From Parapedobacter sp037190485 (GTDB lineage Bacteria; Bacteroidota; Bacteroidia; Sphingobacteriales; Sphingobacteriaceae), in assembly GCA_037190485.1 (NCBI GenBank), contig JBBCJB010000025.1, positions 62,001 to 126,000 on the forward strand: DNA of 64,000 nt, read 5' to 3'. A program made the translations under genes and the position numbers. The notes beneath the pieces are model-generated. The model was not told where the DNA came from, ran no database searches, and was given only the letters and a program-made list of their open reading frames with translations. Of the stretch, positions 8,597-17,054 are shown piece after piece; the stretch's first letter is position 1; each line of letters opens with the position of its first letter.

Positions 8597-8926
8597 TGTC
8601 TTTTTGATTTTTAAGCTAAGAGGATTATTTTTCTATTACGCTAAATTACTAAAAAAGCGAATGCCGTTCGGTTTGTCTTTTAAAACTAAGATTTTACTCC
8701 TCAATGTTAAGGACAAGTGTATGAAGCGAGATCAAAACCGCCCACCAGCTGCTCTTGGAAAGCTAGGTTTCCGTGCTCGACGATTGTCTCATAATCGCCA
8801 AGCGGTACACCGTTCGCCGGGGAAGGCCTTTTTTGATGGATTTCAAGGAAAGTCTGAGGAAACTTCGGGCAGGTTGTGATAAACGATCGGAATAGGCTAC
8901 ATTTGCCATGTATAATTCCCTAACTG
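8597..8926. other. 330-bp intergenic region
   Basis: AT-rich up to about 8710, then GC-richer. It holds a likely plus-strand promoter at its right end (8874-8905). A minus-strand frame from about 8912 to TAA at 8707 is open but has no start codon (see rejected items). No RNA gene is recognised. Confidence 0.5.
8874..8905 (+). promoter_or_regulatory. Bacteroidota-type promoter
   Basis: TTG at 8874-8876, a 21-nt spacer and TACATTTG at 8898-8905 match the TTTG/TAnnTTTG layout of the primary Bacteroidota sigma factor. The start codon of the next gene is at 8927. Confidence 0.55.
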
Positions 8927-9595
8927 ATGGTCGGCTATCGAAACTGCTTTGCCGTTTGTATCGCGCTTCTCATGATTGGCATCTCGGCCAAAGGCCAGTT
9001 GCTGAAAGTGCATTTTCCGACGATCAACCCGAATGAAATTGGCGGAGGGTTGGCTTACCAACATGACCTCAACGATAAGCTGTCCATGCAGGTGAGCGTG
9101 GATGCACTCTACCCCATGCGGGTGGCGATCTTTTTCGGTGATTTCGCCGACCTAAGCGGCCTGGGTGTACGGGTCAATCCAGAAGTGCGAACCTACGTGA
9201 AGCGTAAACAGGGGCGTAACTTGATAAGCCTCTTCTTGGGCGGTGGGCCGATGTTCAAAGCGATGCGGGTGAATGAGCGCATTTGGGGAGGGCCGGAATA
9301 TGAAAAATACGCCCCATTTGAGCCAGGCCAAGAGCCAAAGTTGGTCTATCGAAACAGGTCTTACGGGCTGATGGGGCGGGTAGGCTTGGAAATCGATATT
9401 GGAAAGGCCAAACGCTGGATGATCGAAGGTTCTTGGGGCTTCGGGCTCACCTATAATGACGTACGCATCGACGGAGACCAGGCCTTCCTACGGCGAGGTT
9501 TCTTTTACTTCGAGGATATTTCCGTTTCCAACCGGAACGCCGGCCTGTTGCCCTACATGGATCTCCGGGCAGCGATAGGATACCGGCTTCGCTAG
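8927..9595 (+). CDS. outer-membrane beta-barrel-like protein, unknown
   Basis: A 222-residue exported protein. A signal peptide (CFAVCIALLMIGISAKGQ) is followed by alternating amphipathic beta segments rich in Gly and aromatics (GGGLAYQHDLNDKLSMQVSV, LISLFLGGGPMF, WMIEGSWGFGLTY), ending YMDLRAAIGYRLR. This is the pattern of small 8-10-stranded barrels such as the DUF3575/OmpA-like group. It stands alone with its own promoter. The exact family cannot be named. Confidence 0.7.
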   Translation: MVGYRNCFAVCIALLMIGISAKGQLLKVHFPTINPNEIGGGLAYQHDLNDKLSMQVSVDALYPMRVAIFFGDFADLSGLGVRVNPEVRTYVKRKQGRNLISLFLGGGPMFKAMRVNERIWGGPEYEKYAPFEPGQEPKLVYRNRSYGLMGRVGLEIDIGKAKRWMIEGSWGFGLTYNDVRIDGDQAFLRRGFFYFEDISVSNRNAGLLPYMDLRAAIGYRLR

Positions 9596-9618
9596 TTTTT
9601 TCGTTATCAAGGCGCATA

Positions 9619-9652
9619 TTGCGACCTATAAGCCAACATTTCGTTATGTTTG
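9619..9652 (+). promoter_or_regulatory. Bacteroidota-type promoter upstream of OsmC gene
   Basis: TTG at 9619-9621 and a perfect TATGTTTG at 9645-9652, with a 23-nt spacer. The OsmC start codon is 33 nt after the box. Confidence 0.5.
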
Positions 9653-9684
9653 TGTTGGGAATGGTATTCGTTCTCCTATAGCAA

Positions 9685-10179
9685 ATGGCTAAACAACATC
9701 ATTATCGAGCCGTAACGGCCTGGACAGGCAACCAGGGGACAGGTACCTCCGGTTATCGAGCGTATAGCAGGGATCACGTGATCGTCGTGGAGAACAAGGC
9801 GGATATCTTGGGCTCATCCGATCCAGCATTCCGAGGCGACAAGACCCGGCATAACCCGGAAGAACTGCTGCTGTCTTCGATTTCGGGCTGCCACATGCTG
9901 TGGTACCTCCATCTCTGTGCCGAAGCAGGCGTAGTGGTTACGGACTATGTAGACCATGCTACCGGAACCATGGAAGAAACCGCTGATGGGGGCGGGCGGT
10001 TCACCGAAGTCGTCCTGCATCCCACGGTCACGGTGGCCGATGGCTCCATGGTGGTGAAAGCTGAGGCCTTGCACGGCCAGGTAGGCCAGTATTGTTTCAT
10101 CGCACGTTCCGTGAACTTCCCGGTCGCACATGTGGCAACGATACGCGTGGAGCATAAACCAAAAGGAGAAAGCGTATAG
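9685..10179 (+). CDS. OsmC-family peroxiredoxin-like protein
   Basis: A 164-residue cytosolic OsmC/Ohr-fold protein, likely a thiol-dependent hydroperoxide reductase. The two family cysteines are present, one in the buried helix (SSISGCHMLWYLHLCAEAG) and one in GQVGQYCFIARSVNFPVAH. The N-terminal region (AVTAWTGNQGTGTSGYRAYS) matches the subgroup that begins with a Gly-rich beta hairpin. It is not in an obvious peroxide operon; the next gene starts 21 nt downstream, so the two may be co-transcribed. A second, more distant OsmC protein is encoded at 18127-18534. Confidence 0.9.
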   Translation: MAKQHHYRAVTAWTGNQGTGTSGYRAYSRDHVIVVENKADILGSSDPAFRGDKTRHNPEELLLSSISGCHMLWYLHLCAEAGVVVTDYVDHATGTMEETADGGGRFTEVVLHPTVTVADGSMVVKAEALHGQVGQYCFIARSVNFPVAHVATIRVEHKPKGESV

Positions 10180-10200
10180 TAATAGCCGCCAGACGTCATC

Positions 10201-11148
10201 ATGAAAACCGGAGTAATCGTCTCAATCGCCTTCGTGGCGATTTCGGCCATGACTTGCCAAGGATCGCGAACCGGCAAAGGCGAGCCGTATAACAATACCT
10301 ATACCACCGAAGAACTCCGCGCCGAGCTGGGGGCCATCAACGGGGCCATTGCGCGCCACGTCGTGCTCGAACAGACCGATTCGCTGGTGGCACGGTACGC
10401 AGCGGATTTTGCGTATATGCCCGAATTCAAGCCCGCCATCGGCAATGTCGCAAGCCTCACGGACTTCTACAATCAATGGTTCGGGATGGTAGCCAACAAC
10501 CACTATCGCAAGAAAATCTACCTCGTTGAGGCCTATGGCGACCATGTGCTTGAAATCGGCGATTTCACCCTCGGTTATGCCTCTGGGCAGGGGCAGGAGC
10601 GCATGTACAACGGCAATTACTTCATCCTATGGCGGCGCGACAATCGTGGGCAACTGAAGGTACGGGCCGAAATCTTCGGCTCGAACACCTACCTGACGGC
10701 AGCTGACGTGCCTTACGCGGACGTGATCGTGGCCGATTCAGGGGTACTCGAGACATCGCACGTGAGCGATGCGCTCCGATCCAACCTGGAAACCTATGAC
10801 AGCGCTTTGGTCGCCTCCATCGAGCAGGGGGATGGCCAGGCGAGGGCATCCGGATTCCATCCGGAGGGCCTGTACATCCCGCATTTCAGCCTGCGGCTGG
10901 AGGGCATGGATGCGCTGCTACCGTACCTCGTCGGCATCTATCGCCCCGAATCCAAGCTATATACGCGTAACACCTACCAGGAAGTGTTCGATCTTGGGGA
11001 AGTGGTGTTCCTCACCGGCCATTTCACGGGCGGCTGGGGCGATGCAGCGACAGGCGGTACCTTCCAAGGCAACATGGCCAACCTGCTGAAGCGCAATGAG
11101 AGTGGAAAGCTCTTGATGTACCGGCAAATGGTGAATAACGACCAGTAG
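10201..11148 (+). CDS. lipoprotein with two NTF2/SnoaL-like domains
   Basis: A 315-residue protein with an N-terminal export signal ending ISAMTC (probable lipobox, Cys19). Two tandem alpha+beta halves follow: about 40-165 (INGAIARHVVLEQTDSLVAR and ILWRRDNRGQLKVRAEIFGS) and 190-312 (DSALVASIEQGDGQARA and LLKRNESGKLLMYRQM). Both resemble DUF4440/SnoaL NTF2-like folds, which bind small ligands or act as simple enzymes; no specific function follows. It starts 21 nt after the OsmC gene. An 8-bp inverted repeat follows its stop. Confidence 0.7.
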   Translation: MKTGVIVSIAFVAISAMTCQGSRTGKGEPYNNTYTTEELRAELGAINGAIARHVVLEQTDSLVARYAADFAYMPEFKPAIGNVASLTDFYNQWFGMVANNHYRKKIYLVEAYGDHVLEIGDFTLGYASGQGQERMYNGNYFILWRRDNRGQLKVRAEIFGSNTYLTAADVPYADVIVADSGVLETSHVSDALRSNLETYDSALVASIEQGDGQARASGFHPEGLYIPHFSLRLEGMDALLPYLVGIYRPESKLYTRNTYQEVFDLGEVVFLTGHFTGGWGDAATGGTFQGNMANLLKRNESGKLLMYRQMVNNDQ

Positions 11149-11175
11149 GCTTACCCCTGTCATTGACGGGTAAGC
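11149..11175 (+). terminator. possible stem-loop terminator
   Basis: GCTTACCC (11149-11156) pairs with GGGTAAGC (11168-11175) immediately after the stop codon. There is no T tract, so termination is uncertain. Confidence 0.4.
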
Positions 11176-11179
11176 GGTT

Positions 11180-11365
11180 CATCGATCCAAACCACCGATT
11201 GGTCTAACCTCCATGTGGCCTGTGCGCCTGTTTGTCGATTTGCTGTGTCTGTTGGTCTAAAACCCTCCCAGGGTGCTGCAACGTTTGCGGAGATTTGTTG
11301 TCATAATCACAAAAGGAACAATAAAGGATTAGTCATCAAATTGGATAAAAGCAAAAAATAAAGAC
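11180..11365 (+). repeat. leader duplicated upstream of both 155-aa genes
   Basis: This ~185-nt non-coding stretch aligns with 19505-19692. Shared blocks include CCGATTGGTCT, GTCGATTTGCTG, GTCTAAAACC and TCATAATCACAAAAGGAACA. Similarity is strongest in the last 80 nt before the start codon, so the promoter and 5' UTR were duplicated with the gene and have been kept. No clear TAnnTTTG box is visible, which may mean another sigma factor drives it. Confidence 0.75.
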
Positions 11366-11833
11366 ATGAAAACGTTCGTATTGAGTACCCTGATCAGTGT
11401 AGCCGCCCTCGGAAATGGTTTTGCCGCTACCCCCAACGTGAACCCATCGGCCGACAAGAACAAGGTGTCGGCCTTGAAAGAAGCCGTAGCCTTCCATGAA
11501 CATAACATGATCATGCTTTACAACCAGTATGACCTGGCCGTGGAGCGGATCCAGAACAGCCGCGGCAACCACGCCGAACTGGAGCGCGACCGCGTGTTTT
11601 TCATCGGTGTGTTCCAGCAAGACATCGAAAAGGGCATCCGCGTAGTGGAGGGCAAAAAGGCAATCGCCGAGCTGGAGACGCGCTACGCAAAATTGCACGA
11701 GGAGCGCGAAGCCTACGAGGCCAAAGCGATCGCCAACCTGCAGTGGCACCTGGCGGTAGCCCGCAAGAAGGAAGACCGCGCATTCGCCAAGGCCCAAAAG
11801 GAATTGAAGGAAATAACCATCGCAGCACGTTAA
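11366..11833 (+). CDS. 155-aa exported helical protein, copy 1
   Basis: Signal peptide of about 20 residues (MKTFVLSTLISVAALGNGFA), then a highly helical, charge-rich domain (KKAIAELETRYAKLHEEREA, KEDRAFAKAQKELKEITIAA). It is a close paralogue of the gene at 19693-20160: the first 18 residues are identical and most of the C-terminal helix matches. It is probably periplasmic. Function unknown; no named domain recognised. It sits just before a LytTR regulator and its kinase, and the divergent genes around copy 2 are unrelated, so context gives no shared role. A strong terminator follows. Confidence 0.75.
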   Translation: MKTFVLSTLISVAALGNGFAATPNVNPSADKNKVSALKEAVAFHEHNMIMLYNQYDLAVERIQNSRGNHAELERDRVFFIGVFQQDIEKGIRVVEGKKAIAELETRYAKLHEEREAYEAKAIANLQWHLAVARKKEDRAFAKAQKELKEITIAAR

Positions 11834-11866
11834 GCAAGCAACCCCTGGCGGGATCGATAGCGTAGG

Positions 11867-11899
11867 AAAGGCCTTCTCCGGTGTGGGGAAGGCCTTTTT
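11867..11899 (+). terminator. intrinsic terminator
   Basis: AAAGGCCTTC (11867-11876) pairs perfectly with GAAGGCCTTT (11888-11897) around an 11-nt loop, running into TTTTT. It ends the 155-aa gene. Confidence 0.85.
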
Positions 11900-12007
11900 G
11901 TTACGTATGGAATTCCGTAATCAGTTATATGTTTTGCACGTTGTACCTTCGGTTGGCTTTTAATATTAAATTTGCTGGATGACGAAGGGGTAAGGTCTGC
12001 CGAAAAG

Positions 12008-12745
12008 ATGACAAGGGTAATTATCATAGAAGATGAGCCGGCAGCACGGAAAGAGCTTCAGGTATTGATCGAACAGGAACATGATTTCGAGGTTTTAGGG
12101 TATGCAGGGGCACTGAACGAGGCCATACGCCTGATCGAAACCCAGCAGCCTGACCTGATTTTCATGGACATCAACCTGTATGATTGCAACGCTTTCGATA
12201 TCCTGAATGCGTTGGGAACCTTTCCCGGTTGCATCATATTCGTGACGGCATACGACCAATATGCCATCCGGGCCATTAAATACGGTGCATTTGATTATTT
12301 ATTGAAACCCATAGGCGATGATGAGTTTAAAGAGGCTGTGCATCGGTTTAGGCAACATCGGCAAAATACGCATAGCAAAGAGCAGGTTGCGCTCGCGGAG
12401 GAGGTCTTTTCACAAAAACAGGAACCCCTGCAACTCGCCTTGCCTTCATTGGGACAAATCCGCATCATTTCGATAAACGATATCCGCTATTGCAAGGGCG
12501 ATGGTCCGTATACCCACTTTTTCTTAGCCAGCGGTAAACAGGAAACGGTTTCAAAACCCTTGAAATTCTACGAATCGCTCCTGCCCGAAAGCCAATTCAT
12601 ACGTACGCATCAATCCTATATCGTCCATATTTCACGGGTGCAGGCCATCCAGAACAATGCAACGATCGTGCTGGACGATGGGCATGAAATCCCGATTTCG
12701 CACCGAAGGAAAAATGAAGTGTTTAAACGGATAGTATCCAAATGA
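12008..12745 (+). CDS. LytTR-family response regulator
   Basis: A 245-residue response regulator. The receiver domain (1-120) has the acidic pocket (IIEDE), phospho-acceptor Asp54 (IFMDINL), FVTAYD and LLKPIG. The LytTR DNA-binding domain spans about 138-245 (IRYCKGDGPYTHFFLASGK, FIRTHQSYIVHISRVQ, PISHRRK). The ATG at 12008 starts exactly at the receiver strand (MTRVIIIEDE); an upstream TTG at 11972 would add a non-conserved tail. It overlaps the kinase gene by 4 nt (ATGA), so the pair is translationally coupled and forms a two-component system. Targets are unknown. Confidence 0.92.
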   Translation: MTRVIIIEDEPAARKELQVLIEQEHDFEVLGYAGALNEAIRLIETQQPDLIFMDINLYDCNAFDILNALGTFPGCIIFVTAYDQYAIRAIKYGAFDYLLKPIGDDEFKEAVHRFRQHRQNTHSKEQVALAEEVFSQKQEPLQLALPSLGQIRIISINDIRYCKGDGPYTHFFLASGKQETVSKPLKFYESLLPESQFIRTHQSYIVHISRVQAIQNNATIVLDDGHEIPISHRRKNEVFKRIVSK

Positions 12746-14667
12746 TGAGCGTACGGAGATATGCTGCATGCTTGCTTATTGTCATTTTTTTAGGGCGCTG
12801 CTCGGTGCACGGGCCCGAAGGCGAACGCGAAGAGGATGCGCTACCGAATAGGATTGAAAAGCTCAAGGGTACGGCCGTACGTGACGGCAACAGGGATTCA
12901 TTGCTGCAGGCTTGGAAGGCCCTGTCGGCCGAACGGGGCGCTTCGCAGCAAAACCTTTATTCCGCAAGGATAGCTTATGAGATTGCCCGGCTGTATGGCA
13001 TGAATCGGCAGGAGGACTCGGCCGCGGTTTACCTGGAACGTGCATTCAACAGCATCGAAAACGAGCACGGGCATTTGGAGGAAAAGGCCCGTATTTATCA
13101 GGGAATTGGCAACGTCAGCACATCGCAGGGGCAGTTGCACCGGGCCAATTACTATTACAACAAGGCCGCTGCCATCGTGTTGACGGATAGCACGGTGCAA
13201 CTGGATGTACCCGCCAAATGTGCCATATTGTTGGCCGCGGCGCAAAGCAACCAGCAATTCCTCCGCTTTGACCTGGCGTTTGCCGAAAACCGGAAGGCGC
13301 TGGCCCTCTCCAAACAATTGCCGGATGGGCACATCAATCGCCAAAGGCCCATTACGCAGATGATCCAGGCGTTTTATCACGGTACCCAGGATACAGACAG
13401 CATCGGTGTGTACATCGCGGCGCTCGAAAAGCTGCATCGACAATATCCGGCTGCCTATGGCTTGTCTTTTGTGTACGAAAGCAAAGCGCTTTATCACGAC
13501 CTGAAGTCAGAAACGGATTCGGTGTTGAAATGGCAGTTGCTGAAATCGGAGCTGGAGGAACAGGTATGGAAACAAAGCCCCAATCAGCAAACTCCACTCA
13601 ACAATCTGTTTGTTTCGTACGCCAACATTGCCGGACTTTACACTAAAAAAAGGGATTTTACTAGGGCCAATGATTTTTTCGAAAAAGCCGCCCGGATGGC
13701 TAGGGGTCACGATCGGTTGATTTTCGACGATCATTGGATTGTCTATCATAAAAACCGATCTGATTTTTACACGCTTTCGGGCAATGCCAACGAAGCGCTA
13801 AAGGCGTCGAACGAAGTAAACCGCCTCCAAGAAGAACTCTACGCCGCGCAAAACACGCAAGCCATCGCCGAGATGAACAGCCTGTACGAAATACAGGCGC
13901 AGGAACGTTCCATCAAGCAATTGAACGAAAACCTGCTCATCAAGGAACTCCAACTCCAGCGCAATCAGCTCTGGCTCATCATCGCCGCATTGGGAATCTC
14001 GGTATTGGGTATCTCGCTGTTCTTCCTGTATTACGGTTTTCGACAACGACGCATCCGGCAGGAAAAAGACAAAATGATTTTGCAGCAACAGCTGTTGCGC
14101 ACACAGATGGAACCGCATTTTATTTTCAATACGCTTACGGCATTGCAGAACTATATACGGCGGGGATTGGCGAAGGAGGCCATTCGGTATCTGGGCCATT
14201 TCAGTAAGCTGCTACGGAATTCGCTCGAAATAAGCAGGAAAGAATCGGTGTTTCTGGAGCAGGAGATAGAGACATTGGAACATTACCTCGTTTTGCAGCA
14301 AATGCGCTTCGAGAATGCATTTTCTTACACGATAGCTGGGGTCGATGAATTGGAAATCGCTGAAATCAGTATCCCGCCGATGCTCATCCAGCCGTTTGTG
14401 GAAAACGCCATCCTGCACGGCATCGACATGGAAAGTGGAAACGGCTTGGTATGGATTGGATTTTCAGAAGCGGATGATGTCTTGCGGGTGGTGATTACCG
14501 ACAGCGGCCGTGGTCGGGTACCGAATACCGCATCGTCCGGTCACCGCTCGCTTTCGGGTATGATCAGTAGGGAACGGTTTGCCTTGCTTGGAAAGAACGC
14601 GCGTATCGAAACCAAAAAGGACGAGGGGGCAGGCACGACCGTAACGTTGTTCATCCCACTTGCCTGA
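12742..14667 (+). CDS. LytS/YehU-type sensor histidine kinase with TPR sensor
   Basis: A 641-residue membrane kinase, partner of the LytTR regulator upstream. An N-terminal signal (CLLIVIFLGRCS, with a possible lipobox at Cys20) leads into a periplasmic TPR-like helical domain (~60-380), then a coiled coil, one membrane helix (410-432, LWLIIAALGISVLGISLFFL) and a His_kinase domain (PF06580 type). Phospho-acceptor His459 lies in TQMEPHFIFNTLTALQNYI. The ATPase has PPMLIQPFVENAILHGID as the N box and ITDSGRG as the G box. If the lipobox is used, the protein would be anchored twice, which is unusual; it may instead be a simple signal peptide. Confidence 0.92.
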   Translation: MMSVRRYAACLLIVIFLGRCSVHGPEGEREEDALPNRIEKLKGTAVRDGNRDSLLQAWKALSAERGASQQNLYSARIAYEIARLYGMNRQEDSAAVYLERAFNSIENEHGHLEEKARIYQGIGNVSTSQGQLHRANYYYNKAAAIVLTDSTVQLDVPAKCAILLAAAQSNQQFLRFDLAFAENRKALALSKQLPDGHINRQRPITQMIQAFYHGTQDTDSIGVYIAALEKLHRQYPAAYGLSFVYESKALYHDLKSETDSVLKWQLLKSELEEQVWKQSPNQQTPLNNLFVSYANIAGLYTKKRDFTRANDFFEKAARMARGHDRLIFDDHWIVYHKNRSDFYTLSGNANEALKASNEVNRLQEELYAAQNTQAIAEMNSLYEIQAQERSIKQLNENLLIKELQLQRNQLWLIIAALGISVLGISLFFLYYGFRQRRIRQEKDKMILQQQLLRTQMEPHFIFNTLTALQNYIRRGLAKEAIRYLGHFSKLLRNSLEISRKESVFLEQEIETLEHYLVLQQMRFENAFSYTIAGVDELEIAEISIPPMLIQPFVENAILHGIDMESGNGLVWIGFSEADDVLRVVITDSGRGRVPNTASSGHRSLSGMISRERFALLGKNARIETKKDEGAGTTVTLFIPLA

Positions 14668-14773
14668 AACGACGCGTCACGAATCGTAAGCCAATGGCGC
14701 CAAATATAAAACCGGCGATGAAATGCCTGGATTGTGATGTTATTTTGGTCGTTGCATCATCAACGGAGTCATT

Positions 14774-15337
14774 ATGGGAAGCCGCGTATACCTTTTCATC
14801 CTCTGTTTCTTTGTCCTGGCGGGCTGTACCGCTCCGGCGAGGCTGGTAAGGAAATTCTCGGAAAAGCCGGCTGGGGTCGTAAAGCGGTTGCACGGGGAAA
14901 GCTATGCGAATGCGCCATTGGAAATGCCTGGACGGCACACCGTGGCGCGCTATACGTTGTGGAATGTTTTGGCTGCGTACCGCCCGGGGCAGGATACGCT
15001 CCCATCCATTCCGGACCATGCAATCGTTCGTTTGGCACTACGGGAAAACAATGCGCTCGCGGTGTCTGCCCATTGCGGGGACCAGACAATCGCCGGGTTC
15101 GATATTCCGGTTCGAAAACGTGATAAATACCTGATTCTGGAAAAAGAAAGGCGAATGATTCCCATCCCGGTCATCTACTTCAATATACAAGAAGAGATTG
15201 CCATCCTGTCGCCGTTGGAAAACAATCGTCTCGGTTTCCACCGCTATAGCGATGAAACGTTGTGGATCTTGTTTTTCGGTGCGAGCAAGACGGGGCGTTC
15301 CATCGAGGAATACATGCGGGTTGATGATGGAGGCTAG
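14774..15337 (+). CDS. unknown lipoprotein
   Basis: A 187-residue protein with a textbook lipoprotein signal (YLFILCFFVLAGCT, Cys16). The mature part mixes charged and beta-like stretches (ALRENNALAVSAHCGDQTIA, YLILEKERRMIPIPVIYFNI). I recognise no family. ATG at 14774 is preceded by a GGAG. It precedes a possible 46-aa peptide gene on the same strand. Confidence 0.6.
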   Translation: MGSRVYLFILCFFVLAGCTAPARLVRKFSEKPAGVVKRLHGESYANAPLEMPGRHTVARYTLWNVLAAYRPGQDTLPSIPDHAIVRLALRENNALAVSAHCGDQTIAGFDIPVRKRDKYLILEKERRMIPIPVIYFNIQEEIAILSPLENNRLGFHRYSDETLWILFFGASKTGRSIEEYMRVDDGG

Positions 15338-15357
15338 GCCACGACGAGAAACAAGCG

Positions 15358-15498
15358 ATGAAGAAATTAAATTATATAACATGTTTGTATACAGCTGATT
15401 GCGATAAATGCTATGCGAGCGGCGATTACGAAGGGCCTTGGGGCCGGGACAACGAACCCATGACCGAAGCGGAATGGAGGAGGCAATGGCCGCAATAG
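15358..15498 (+). CDS. possible 46-residue Cys-containing peptide
   Basis: ATG at 15358 opens a 46-codon frame ending TAG at 15496-15498. The peptide begins MKKLNYITCLYTADCDKCYA, continues with an acidic, Trp-containing stretch and ends EAEWRRQWPQ. Three cysteines, the AT-rich start and an AAGCG just before ATG make it plausible. It starts 20 nt after the lipoprotein stop. It overlaps the 3' end of a convergent minus-strand gene by 73 nt, so one of the two may be spurious over that stretch. No homology is claimed. Confidence 0.35.
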   Translation: MKKLNYITCLYTADCDKCYASGDYEGPWGRDNEPMTEAEWRRQWPQ

Positions 15499-15797
15499 GT
15501 AAGCATGCCGAGTGTGAACAGGACGGCAAGCCAGTCCAAGCCGGAAGACCAGTGCCTTTCAAGCACGAAATCCCGGTAAGTGTAATAGGCAGCGGCCTTG
15601 GCAGCCGGATAGTCGGCGGGCATATCATCCATTCCCAACGGTGATTTGAAGTAGTATTGGAACGCTGGGCGGTACTTGACAAAGACCCGAAACTCGCCGG
15701 GGAATTCGTCGTCCACGGCAAACCCCGTCATCAACCAGGTGATGAGCAGCAAGCAAGCGACGATTTCTTTTTTTTTCATCTTCTGCTCAGGCTTCAA
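15426..15797 (-). CDS. small membrane protein, unknown
   Basis: A 123-residue protein with an N-terminal hydrophobic segment (IVACLLLITWLMTGFAV) after MKKKE and a second near residues 90-106 (LDWLAVLFTLGMLTYCGHCL). The segment between them is Tyr- and Pro-rich and would face the periplasm. An internal ATG six codons in (15779) is an equally good start. It lies 6 nt downstream of the 357-aa gene on the same strand, so the two probably form an operon. Its last ~24 codons overlap a convergent small ORF. Confidence 0.55.
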   Translation of the reverse strand: MKPEQKMKKKEIVACLLLITWLMTGFAVDDEFPGEFRVFVKYRPAFQYYFKSPLGMDDMPADYPAAKAAAYYTYRDFVLERHWSSGLDWLAVLFTLGMLTYCGHCLLHSASVMGSLSRPQGPS

Positions 15798-15803
15798 TTA
15801 AAA

Positions 15804-16877
15804 TCAGTCATCAATCTCCGCAGCGCCAAAACCTTTGCGGCCCATGGTGTCGAATTCTTTTTCGTAATGCAGGTAAAAGCGAGCGTCACCGTCGGTCTTC
15901 ACCTGGATGACCTGATACGTCGCACCTACGTGGCTGGCCAGCGCGGAGGCCTCTCCGGGTAATTGGTCGGCATCTCGATACGTGGTAATCAGTAATTTCG
16001 TATGGTAGAATACCTCATTGTAAAGGATATAACCCCGGTGGTTTATGTCATCGTATCCCAGTACCAAAATCCGTTCGCGATCCGGGCCACTGTTATCCTT
16101 GTTCGTAAGGATGATCGCCAACTCGTCGTTAGGTTTTCCGGTATATTGGTTCGATCCGGTGAACGTGCCCGGCACGGCCACCTTTCCGATGTTCCTACGG
16201 TCAGCCGCAAACGCGAATTTACTACCCTCTTCACTGTTGAAATAGGTTGAAAGGACATCTTTTAGGGCTAGGGGTATGTCTCGTTGCCAGGCAATGTCAG
16301 GGTTGAAGATATCGCCATATTTGGTCCTGAAATCGCATCGGTCTTCCAATTGCAGGTTATTTTGGCTATTGGGTAAAAGGCGTAGATAGGCCACTTTCCC
16401 TTGCTCGGCGAGTTTCAGATAGGCGGTTAAGGCCTGATTGTCGCCGACGTCGCCAAGCGGGGCGAAACCGGCTTTCCTGTCATAAAAAGCGACCTTCTTT
16501 TCGTTCATTTGTTGCAGAGGAGCACCATAGCGGATGCGGATTATCGTATCGGGTAGGCTCGTATAGGCTGATGCCGCCGATTGGTCGAGTAAATCCCCCT
16601 TAAGCAGATAACCGGTGTCGCCATAAAAGTAGAGCCCGTCACAGCCGTATGCGGCATCGGCAATGGCCGCTGCCTCCGGATGCCCGTAGTGCCCGGCAAC
16701 GTCTTTGGCCGACGCCGGCGAAGCTTCAAAGGCATCATATTCCGTGTGGCTGACGCGGCTTTTCCATTCGTCGAAGAGAATGGCAAGGGTGTTGCCATAC
16801 AGGTACAAAGCAACAATGCCCAGCAAAAGCAAGATTAAGGCCGCTATGACGATGTTTTTTTTATCCCATGTTTTCAT
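15804..16877 (-). CDS. membrane-anchored protein of unknown family, paralogue A
   Basis: A 357-residue protein with one N-terminal membrane anchor (IVIAALILLLLGIVALYLYG), then a soluble extracytoplasmic domain. It is a diverged paralogue of the gene on the other side of the shared intergenic region. Matching landmarks, in the same order, are LLKGDLLD, YGDIFNPDIAWQ, STYFNSEEGSKFAF, YTGKPNDELAIILTNKDNSG, a YNEVFYHTKLLI strand and YLHYEKEFDTM near the end. No known domain recognised. Conservation of the FNSEEG and YTG...ELA...L blocks suggests a functional fold rather than junk. Confidence 0.65.
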   Translation of the reverse strand: MKTWDKKNIVIAALILLLLGIVALYLYGNTLAILFDEWKSRVSHTEYDAFEASPASAKDVAGHYGHPEAAAIADAAYGCDGLYFYGDTGYLLKGDLLDQSAASAYTSLPDTIIRIRYGAPLQQMNEKKVAFYDRKAGFAPLGDVGDNQALTAYLKLAEQGKVAYLRLLPNSQNNLQLEDRCDFRTKYGDIFNPDIAWQRDIPLALKDVLSTYFNSEEGSKFAFAADRRNIGKVAVPGTFTGSNQYTGKPNDELAIILTNKDNSGPDRERILVLGYDDINHRGYILYNEVFYHTKLLITTYRDADQLPGEASALASHVGATYQVIQVKTDGDARFYLHYEKEFDTMGRKGFGAAEIDD

Positions 16878-16935
16878 GCGTAGGAAGTCATTTTCGCCGG
16901 AAAATTAGGCGGTTCATTCGATGCTTTTCAAATTC

Positions 16936-16970
16936 GTTTACGATTTGCAGGGGTTGGTTTATGATTTGCA
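16936..16970. promoter_or_regulatory. two direct repeats 21 bp apart in a divergent intergenic region
   Basis: GTTTACGATTTGCA (16936-16949) and GTTTATGATTTGCA (16957-16970) differ at one position. Their start-to-start spacing is 21 bp, two turns of DNA, so both face the same side of the helix. They sit between the two divergent paralogues, as expected for an operator controlling both. Confidence 0.5.
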
Positions 16971-17054
16971 CCGAAGTCTTACGGATAATAAGACATCTGC
17001 CACGTATTGTAATCGGTTGAATGAAGGTTGGAGATGACCCCTTATTTTTAGGGC

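Noticed and set aside
8707..8912. Open minus-strand frame with protein-like composition (GVPLGDYETIVEHGNLAF)
   Set aside because: No start codon in frame and no recognisable family; could be a gene fragment but support is too thin to call.
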